Shown piece after piece: positions 59,708 through 64,000 of a stretch of 64,000 nt of DNA (position 1 is its first letter; every line of letters begins with the position of its first letter). Both the position numbers and the translations under genes were made by a program. The stretch lies in the IMG/VR virus record IMGVR_UViG_3300042292_000345, positions 1 through 64,000 of that record, one strand, 5' to 3'. The notes under the pieces are model-generated. The model was given only the letters and a program-made list of their open reading frames with translations, ran no database searches and was not told where the DNA came from. The DNA comes from a virus.

Positions 59708-59714
59708 AACGCGC

Positions 59715-59758
59715 AAAAGGGGGTATCTTATATGAAACAATAAAAGATATCCCTTTTT
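59715..59758 (+). terminator. hairpin terminator containing leader element, copy C
   Basis: After GCGCAAAA the sequence GTATCTTATATGAA (59723-59736) repeats the first 14 bases of the 27-nt element of copies A and B. Here the downstream part differs: AAGATATCCC (59744-59753) pairs back with GGGGTATCTT (59720-59729), allowing about 15 bp with A-T ends, then TTTTT. So the shared core is part of a terminator-like stem in this copy. Confidence 0.65.
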
Positions 59759-59773
59759 AATTTGGAGTATAAC

Positions 59774-59947
59774 ATGAATACATTTGATATATTGGCTTTA
59801 AGACAGTCTGAAATAATCTACGTGAAAAATCGTGGACCACAGTTACATTTCTCAAAGATTATAAATCTATTGGGAATGCAACGAGCAGCTAAAGGCACTG
59901 TCCGTAAGTATTACCATAACGGTAACACAATTACAATTTATAACTAG
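59774..59947 (+). CDS. small hypothetical protein
   Basis: A 57-residue protein, MNTFDILALRQSEIIYVKNR..., ATG with ttggag; a TTG 12 bases upstream was rejected. The C-terminal half is basic (RAAKGTVRKYYHNGNTI). It lies directly behind leader element C. Function unknown. Confidence 0.6.
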   Translation: MNTFDILALRQSEIIYVKNRGPQLHFSKIINLLGMQRAAKGTVRKYYHNGNTITIYN

Positions 59948-59956
59948 GAGAATAAC

Positions 59957-60187
59957 ATGAGAACAATTTATAGTTTTAACCTTTATCCATTAACAATCGC
60001 TCAGTTACATTCTTTGACTATCCAAGTGCATAGACTAAGAAATATTGGAGATTATAGAATTAATTTCGTAATGGATGAAGATGACAAGATCTACGCTGAA
60101 GTAGGGCTAGATAACGAAAAAGGTAGTACTATAGAAATATGGCTATTTTCGATAGACGAAATCGTAGCTACACTTAAATTGAAATAG
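59957..60187 (+). CDS. hypothetical protein
   Basis: A 76-residue protein beginning MRTIYSFNLYPLTIAQLHSL with taggag. A helix is followed by three likely strands (YRINFVMDEDDKIYAEVGLD, STIEIWLF). No family recognised; it belongs to a run of four small genes with the same aggagaataac leader. Confidence 0.6.
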   Translation: MRTIYSFNLYPLTIAQLHSLTIQVHRLRNIGDYRINFVMDEDDKIYAEVGLDNEKGSTIEIWLFSIDEIVATLKLK

Positions 60188-60196
60188 GAGAATAAC

Positions 60197-60397
60197 ATGA
60201 GAAGCAATAAATTCCTTGTCGGCACAACTTGGGAAGATGGTTATAAAAGTAAACTAACAGTAAAGTTTAACGACCATGATGTACTAGTAGTAAAGGTAGA
60301 AATGTTAAATGGTACTGTTCGTGATCGTATTCTAAACAAGGACGGGACAACAGATAAAGATACACGTCAATCAATTAAACAAGGCTGGAGAGGATAA
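60197..60397 (+). CDS. hypothetical protein
   Basis: A 66-residue beta-rich protein (MRSNKFLVGTTWEDGYKSKL, LTVKFNDHDVLVVKVEM) with a basic C-terminus. The same leader sequence as the gene before it (taggagaataacATG) suggests a duplicated intergenic unit. Function unknown. Confidence 0.6.
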   Translation: MRSNKFLVGTTWEDGYKSKLTVKFNDHDVLVVKVEMLNGTVRDRILNKDGTTDKDTRQSIKQGWRG

Positions 60398-60398
60398 C

Positions 60399-60608
60399 AT
60401 GAAAGAACAAGTACAAGTAATTTTAGGTAGATTCAGTTATGGATCATTCTTAATAGGTATGATTGTATCAGCAGCGATAGCAGCAGTAGTTATGAAAGAC
60501 TATCAGCTAGTACATAGTACTAAAATCGGAGGAGTAGTAATCGAAGGAGATAGGATCTTTGAACTGGTAGAACTAAGCGACCCTTCACAGGGCGTGGTAA
60601 GAAAATAA
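60399..60608 (+). CDS. small single-pass membrane protein
   Basis: A 69-residue protein with one clear hydrophobic segment at about 16-33 (YGSFLIGMIVSAAIAAVVM) and a polar, probably periplasmic or cytoplasmic, C-terminal half. Starts one base after the upstream stop. Function unknown. Confidence 0.6.
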   Translation: MKEQVQVILGRFSYGSFLIGMIVSAAIAAVVMKDYQLVHSTKIGGVVIEGDRIFELVELSDPSQGVVRK

Positions 60609-60632
60609 TATAATTATAATTTGGAGAACATC

Positions 60633-60791
60633 ATGAACGAAACAATGGTACAACAAGCGCAAGAAAAAATAGAAGTTAAACTCGAACAAATGAGACTAGA
60701 GCACGAACAAAGAATTCTTGAAATGCATCAAGAAGTAAATATTGAAGCTAGAATGTCAGATCTTTTAGCGCAGTATGGATTGAACGTTTAA
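60633..60791 (+). CDS. small coiled-coil protein
   Basis: A 52-residue charged protein, MNETMVQQAQEKIEVKLEQM followed by RLEHEQRILEM, nearly all helix with heptad spacing. The site ttggaga precedes the ATG. Function unknown. It ends before a large terminator. Confidence 0.55.
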   Translation: MNETMVQQAQEKIEVKLEQMRLEHEQRILEMHQEVNIEARMSDLLAQYGLNV

Positions 60792-60823
60792 CAATTTTAC
60801 ATGAGGCTCCTACCTCCCCACTC

Positions 60824-60885
60824 GACTTTGATAGATTCCCTTAACGGGGAGTCTATCAAAGTCACTTTTTATTTTTTTTTTTTCA
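60824..60885 (+). terminator. very strong terminator before DNA ligase
   Basis: GACTTTGATAGA (60824-60835) pairs perfectly with TCTATCAAAGTC (60852-60863), and the stem continues inward through U-G and TCCC/GGGA pairs to about 19 bp. ACTTTTTATTTTTTT follows. The ligase ATG is ten bases after the T-run. Confidence 0.93.
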
Positions 60886-60894
60886 GGTCATACA

Positions 60895-62235
60895 ATGGAT
60901 ATTTACAGTTTACTACACGCACTTTCAATTACATCTTCTATGAACTCTAAGGTAGAAATATTAGAAGAACACAAAGACCTTAAAGAAGTAAGACAAGTTC
61001 TAAAATGGGCTTATAACAACCATACATTTGGTTTAAGTATTGCAGGATTCCATGCTAGTAACTTAGCTTACCAATCACAAGACTTTGAGTTCTTTCCAGC
61101 TCTCTATCAGATTCTAAGTCGACTTGCAACACGTGATTTAACTGGCAATGCAGCTAAGAGAGTCTTGCAAGACTTTTTAAATTGCTCGGCTAACAAGCAA
61201 GGTGAATTAACGCTAGGTATTGTTAACAGAGATTTAAATATTGGAATGAATGCTAAGAGTATTAATAAAGCTATTCCAGGGCTTATCTTTGTTCCTCAGT
61301 ATATGAGAATGTCTTTACCAACTGAAGCATTTCCAGAAAAGTGGAATTACAGTCCAGGCATATACGTTCAAACTAAAATGGATGGTTGCTTTGCCAGTGT
61401 TGTTATTGATTACCATTCTAATCAAATTAATATTTTCACAAGAGAGGGCAGACCTATTCCTCTATGTAGATTGAATCCTACATTTGTAAGAGAGCTTAAA
61501 GATCTTCCTTATGGTATCTATCATGGTGAATTATTACTTATAGCAATAGCTACAGGTGATATATTAAAACGAAAAGAGTCAAACGGTATCTTTAATAAGA
61601 TTGCTAAATCAGATGTAGATCTACCTAAAGAGTATACAGTACTTTATGTAGCATGGGATATGTTATGTAATGAAGAAGATAGATCGCCATATAGATCTAG
61701 ATTTAATTTACTCAAAGTTAACTTACAGCGTAGTGATGCGAAATCTATTAGACTTTGTGATACTACTGTAGTAGCCTCATATGAAGAAGTTATTGCTATA
61801 TTTGATCAAAAGACGGCTGAAGGAGAAGAAGGGATCATCTTGAAGAAACCTGACAATATCTGGCAGCATGGTACTAGCAGATCTTGTGTAAAGCTTAAAC
61901 AACAGTATCACTGCGAACTTAGAATCATGGGCTACAATATGGGTAAGATTGGTAGTAAATTTGAATACACGCTAGGTAGTCTAGTATTGGCTACTGATGA
62001 AGGTGATTTGACAGTATCTGCTAGTGGCTTTACAGATTCTGAAAGAAGTAGTTTATATCGTAAGATAGATGAGATAATGTATACTATTGCTATGATTAAA
62101 TTTGAAGGAGTTATTAAAGACAAGAAAGGTGGTCATAGTCTTATCTCTCCTGTTTTTGAAGAACTCAGATCTGATAAATCTGAGCCAGACACACTAGATA
62201 AAATTCTAGATATTGCAGGTGGGCATATTAGATGA
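60895..62235 (+). CDS. ATP-dependent DNA ligase
   Basis: A 446-residue ligase. The AMP-accepting lysine is Lys161 in QTKMDG (Kx-DG motif). Other nucleotidyltransferase motifs follow: FTREGRP, YHGELL, AEGEEGIILKKP and RSCVKLK (motif V). The N-terminal ~130 residues are helical, and the C-terminal OB domain runs from about 350. It should seal nicks in replicated and recombined DNA. Preceded by a strong terminator, so it may be separately expressed; its weak-looking caggtcatac leader is the only ribosome site. Confidence 0.94.
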   Translation: MDIYSLLHALSITSSMNSKVEILEEHKDLKEVRQVLKWAYNNHTFGLSIAGFHASNLAYQSQDFEFFPALYQILSRLATRDLTGNAAKRVLQDFLNCSANKQGELTLGIVNRDLNIGMNAKSINKAIPGLIFVPQYMRMSLPTEAFPEKWNYSPGIYVQTKMDGCFASVVIDYHSNQINIFTREGRPIPLCRLNPTFVRELKDLPYGIYHGELLLIAIATGDILKRKESNGIFNKIAKSDVDLPKEYTVLYVAWDMLCNEEDRSPYRSRFNLLKVNLQRSDAKSIRLCDTTVVASYEEVIAIFDQKTAEGEEGIILKKPDNIWQHGTSRSCVKLKQQYHCELRIMGYNMGKIGSKFEYTLGSLVLATDEGDLTVSASGFTDSERSSLYRKIDEIMYTIAMIKFEGVIKDKKGGHSLISPVFEELRSDKSEPDTLDKILDIAGGHIR

Positions 62236-62459
62236 AAGTAATATTAGCAGTAGCAGGTTGGATGTTACTTCAACCACATCCAAAATTGCCTGACAGGGCT
62301 ATTAAATGCGATAATAAACTAATCGCAATAACAAATACCGTTAAGGTATCAAAGAAGAGGTTCTTTTGGGCACCCTATGAATTCTATGTAAGAGTAGACC
62401 GTAAGGTATCTAAGAAAACTTTTAATAAACTAGTGCAAAATAAGGAGTGCATTAAATGA
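62232..62459 (+). CDS. hypothetical protein with hydrophobic N-terminus
   Basis: A 75-residue basic protein overlapping the ligase stop (ATGA). MKVILAVAGWMLLQPHPKLP might be a short membrane or signal segment; the rest is Lys-rich with KKRFFWAPYEFYVRVDRKVS. Four bases overlap the next start. Function unknown. Confidence 0.6.
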   Translation: MKVILAVAGWMLLQPHPKLPDRAIKCDNKLIAITNTVKVSKKRFFWAPYEFYVRVDRKVSKKTFNKLVQNKECIK

Positions 62460-62866
62460 AAATAGAATCAGGCAAAAGCTACCGCACACGTAATGGTAGC
62501 ATGAACGTTGAAGTAACAGAGAATAGCAAAGAATCGTATTTCAGGTTTTCTGTAGCTAATGTACGTTCAGCAAATCATGTTAATCTTTATTGGGAAGAAA
62601 ATGGTAGAATAAGTTCTAGTGCAGAATCTGATCTTGATTTAGTAGAAGAAGTTGAACCACTCAGAAAGCTTCAGGTTGGTAGTAGCTACTTCACTAGAGA
62701 AAGAATTATTGTAACAATTATGGAAGTTAACCTTCTTAATACTAGATATAAAGGTAGGTATTTCTGTCCTCTGTATAAACAATTCTTTGAGGCTTGGTGG
62801 TATGCTAACGGCATGATAGAAACTAGAGTAACTGATGATTTTGATCTAATAGAGGAAATTCAATGA
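62456..62866 (+). CDS. two-domain 'TRNG' family protein
   Basis: A 136-residue protein made of two related halves. Half one: SGKSYRTRNGSMNVEV ... YWEENGRIS ... DLDLVEEV. Half two (from ~67): VGSSYFTRERIIVTIM ... WWYANGMIE ... DFDLIEEI. It resembles the single-domain proteins at 59504 and 62863, so it arose by internal duplication. It is coupled by four-base overlaps to both neighbours. Function unknown. Confidence 0.65.
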   Translation: MKIESGKSYRTRNGSMNVEVTENSKESYFRFSVANVRSANHVNLYWEENGRISSSAESDLDLVEEVEPLRKLQVGSSYFTRERIIVTIMEVNLLNTRYKGRYFCPLYKQFFEAWWYANGMIETRVTDDFDLIEEIQ

Positions 62867-63171
62867 GACTAGAAAATGGAAAATATTATATCACGCGAGA
62901 TAAATCTACAATCTTTCAAGTCACAGCTATTAGCTCTGATTCGTATGACTTTGCCAGTACTATAGGGTATGATGGAGTTCCTTTGCTGCTATTTAGATCA
63001 ACTGGCAGGATCTCTCAGTGGGAGGAAGATGCACTGGACTTAGTAGCTGAAGTAAGCTTTGTTGAACTGCCAGATACACCAACACCTTTGTTTAATATTG
63101 ATAGCGAACAGTTTGATCTTTTTACTTACGATTGGGATCAATACAAAAACGCGCCCTCTGCAACGCAATAA
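62863..63171 (+). CDS. 'TRNG' family protein whose 3' end lies in GC-rich insert
   Basis: A 102-residue protein: LENGKYYITRDKSTIFQV ... LFRSTGRIS ... DALDLVAEV, then an extension ending YKNAPSATQ. The last eight or so codons and the stop are made from the GC-rich element that begins near 63139, so the native C-terminus was probably replaced when the element inserted. Function unknown. Confidence 0.65.
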   Translation: MRLENGKYYITRDKSTIFQVTAISSDSYDFASTIGYDGVPLLLFRSTGRISQWEEDALDLVAEVSFVELPDTPTPLFNIDSEQFDLFTYDWDQYKNAPSATQ

Positions 63172-63273
63172 TTTCGGGCAGATTTCGGAGGGCAGGCACA
63201 CGGACGTGCCACAGCGCGTGAATGCGTCTAAAAATTCTGCAGGGCAATTGCATGTCGCATGTCACCCCAAGTT
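63139..63273 (+). other. GC-rich insert related to the mini-gene at 44323
   Basis: A stretch clearly richer in G+C than its AT-rich surroundings, running from the 3' end of the preceding gene into the gap before 63330. CAA AAA CGC GCC CTC TGC AAC GCA at 63144-63167 aligns codon for codon with codons 2-9 of the mini-gene at 44323; the preceding codon is ATA instead of ATG. Its frame stops at 63219-63221. Internal pairing is good (GCCCTC at 63153 with GAGGGC at 63189; GGCAC/GTGCC near 63196-63211). It looks like a decayed copy of the same element. No other gene is seen in 63172-63329. Confidence 0.5.
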
Positions 63274-63329
63274 TGTAAAAGAACATCTTACTTATTATTT
63301 ACTTTTATTTATTTTATTGGAGAATTACA

Positions 63330-63929
63330 ATGACTACATCTACAGAAACTTTAGTATTAGCTTTAACAATCAATGGCGCATCTGCTGGTACTTACACTTC
63401 TTATGCTGATTTGAAAAATGCTTTAAGTTCATTAGAAACAAGCCACACATATATGCCTAAAGTTCTTGAAATCGTTGGGGACAACAATGAGGAGCTAGCA
63501 ACTTGGATCTGTGCACATCGCACAGAAATTGCAGGTATTCGTAAAACTGACAAAGCTGCTATTCAGAAACAAGCTATTGAATTATTGAAAGCAGCTGGTA
63601 TTGATGCTAAGAACGTTCAGTTACCTGAACCAACAGCGGCTCAGATTGATGCGCAAGTTGTTGAAAGATTACAAGCATTATCTGTTGGCAACCCTGACTT
63701 GTATAATGTTCTTACATCAAATTTAGATGCTTTGATTAATATCTTTAAACGTCAAATCAGTGATGCGGCATTAGCAGGTATGGCTAAATTCAAAGCTGAT
63801 GTTGAAGAAGCTAGTAAAATCAGTGAAGCACACGGTAAAGTTTGCCGTAAAATGTACAAAGATTATGTTAGCATCCGCGACAATAGTGATGATGCGGCAT
63901 TATCTGCATTCGTAGAACGTAACATTTAG
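63330..63929 (+). CDS. probable abundant phage protein of unknown function
   Basis: A 199-residue, mostly helical protein (MTTSTETLVLALTINGASAG; QLPEPTAAQIDAQVVERLQAL; AMAKFKADVEEASKISEAHG-type helix). Strong ttggag site. Arginine is mainly CGT/CGC and many codons match those of the capsid gene, not those of nearby small genes, pointing to high expression. It has its own terminator. No enzyme motif is seen. It could be an abundant early host-interaction protein or a minor structural protein. Confidence 0.7.
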   Translation: MTTSTETLVLALTINGASAGTYTSYADLKNALSSLETSHTYMPKVLEIVGDNNEELATWICAHRTEIAGIRKTDKAAIQKQAIELLKAAGIDAKNVQLPEPTAAQIDAQVVERLQALSVGNPDLYNVLTSNLDALINIFKRQISDAALAGMAKFKADVEEASKISEAHGKVCRKMYKDYVSIRDNSDDAALSAFVERNI

Positions 63930-63936
63930 TAATCTT

Positions 63937-63969
63937 AAACCCCTACTAGAATCTAGTAGGGGTTTTTTA
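63937..63969 (+). terminator. rho-independent terminator
   Basis: CCCCTACTAG (63940-63949) pairs with CTAGTAGGGG (63953-63962) around a 3-nt loop, flanked by AAA and TTTTTT that extend the stem. Confidence 0.92.
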
Positions 63970-63982
63970 GTTGAGGAAAGTT

Positions 63983-64000
63983 ATGGAAGTATCATTAAGC
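63983..64000 (+). CDS. start of a gene cut by the window end
   Basis: An ATG with ttgaggaaag upstream begins MEVSLS and runs off the window. Nothing can be said about function. It stands directly behind the terminator at 63937. Confidence 0.45.

Noticed and set aside
63059-63409. 116-codon frame running through the GC-rich insert
   Set aside because: Only a TTG start inside another gene and no ribosome site; it overlaps the strong gene at 63330. The GC-rich part may be a decayed coding remnant but not a present gene.

Overview
The window is an internal piece of an AT-rich, tailed double-stranded DNA bacteriophage genome. Every credible gene lies on the + strand, genes abut or overlap by a few bases, and GGAG-type ribosome sites precede most of them. 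The virion genes describe a siphovirus: portal, MuF minor head protein, scaffold, major capsid, tail tube, lambda-type G/GT frameshift, a giant tape measure, a J-like tail tip and fibres. The replication genes are T7-like: single-subunit RNA polymerase, family A DNA polymerase, gp4-type primase-helicase, gp6-type exonuclease, gp2.5-type SSB and ATP-dependent ligase. Muralytic enzymes (GH24 endolysin, SleB-type hydrolase, lytic transglycosylase) suggest a Gram-negative host. The host cannot be named from the sequence, and the terminase genes lie outside the window.

Layout. 1-2.4 kb: the end of a repeat-containing protein, small unknown genes and an endolysin. 2.4-14.8 kb: head and connector genes, two tail-tube paralogues and the tail assembly chaperones. 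14.9-43.6 kb: tape measure, tail tip and fibres, ending in a holin-like gene and a strong terminator. 43.8-47.6 kb: small accessory genes with repeated leader elements and a GC-rich insert. 47.6-59.5 kb: RNA polymerase, SSB, DNA polymerase, nucleases, primase-helicase and ribonucleotide reductase. 59.5-64 kb: small genes, DNA ligase, a second GC-rich insert and a probably abundant unknown protein.

Main discovery. The minor head protein at 4216-8940 is 1574 residues long. About 360 residues look like an ordinary MuF head morphogenesis protein. The remaining ~1200 carry the full catalytic signature of a T7/N4-type single-subunit RNA polymerase: DxRxR at 856, motif A Asp1000, motif B Arg1062/Lys1066/Tyr1074 and motif C His1470-Asp1471. 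Its position between portal and scaffold suggests that the polymerase is built into the head and ejected with the DNA. A second, compact polymerase (688 aa, 47648-49714) lacks most of the T7 N-terminal domain and resembles N4 RNAPII in size. I infer an N4-like cascade on a siphovirus chassis: the virion polymerase transcribes early genes and the made-in-cell polymerase takes over. A 27-nt sequence, exactly duplicated with a 5-bp-stem hairpin, precedes small genes at 44.75 and 45.89 kb, with a partial third copy at 59.72 kb. It is a candidate promoter or operator.
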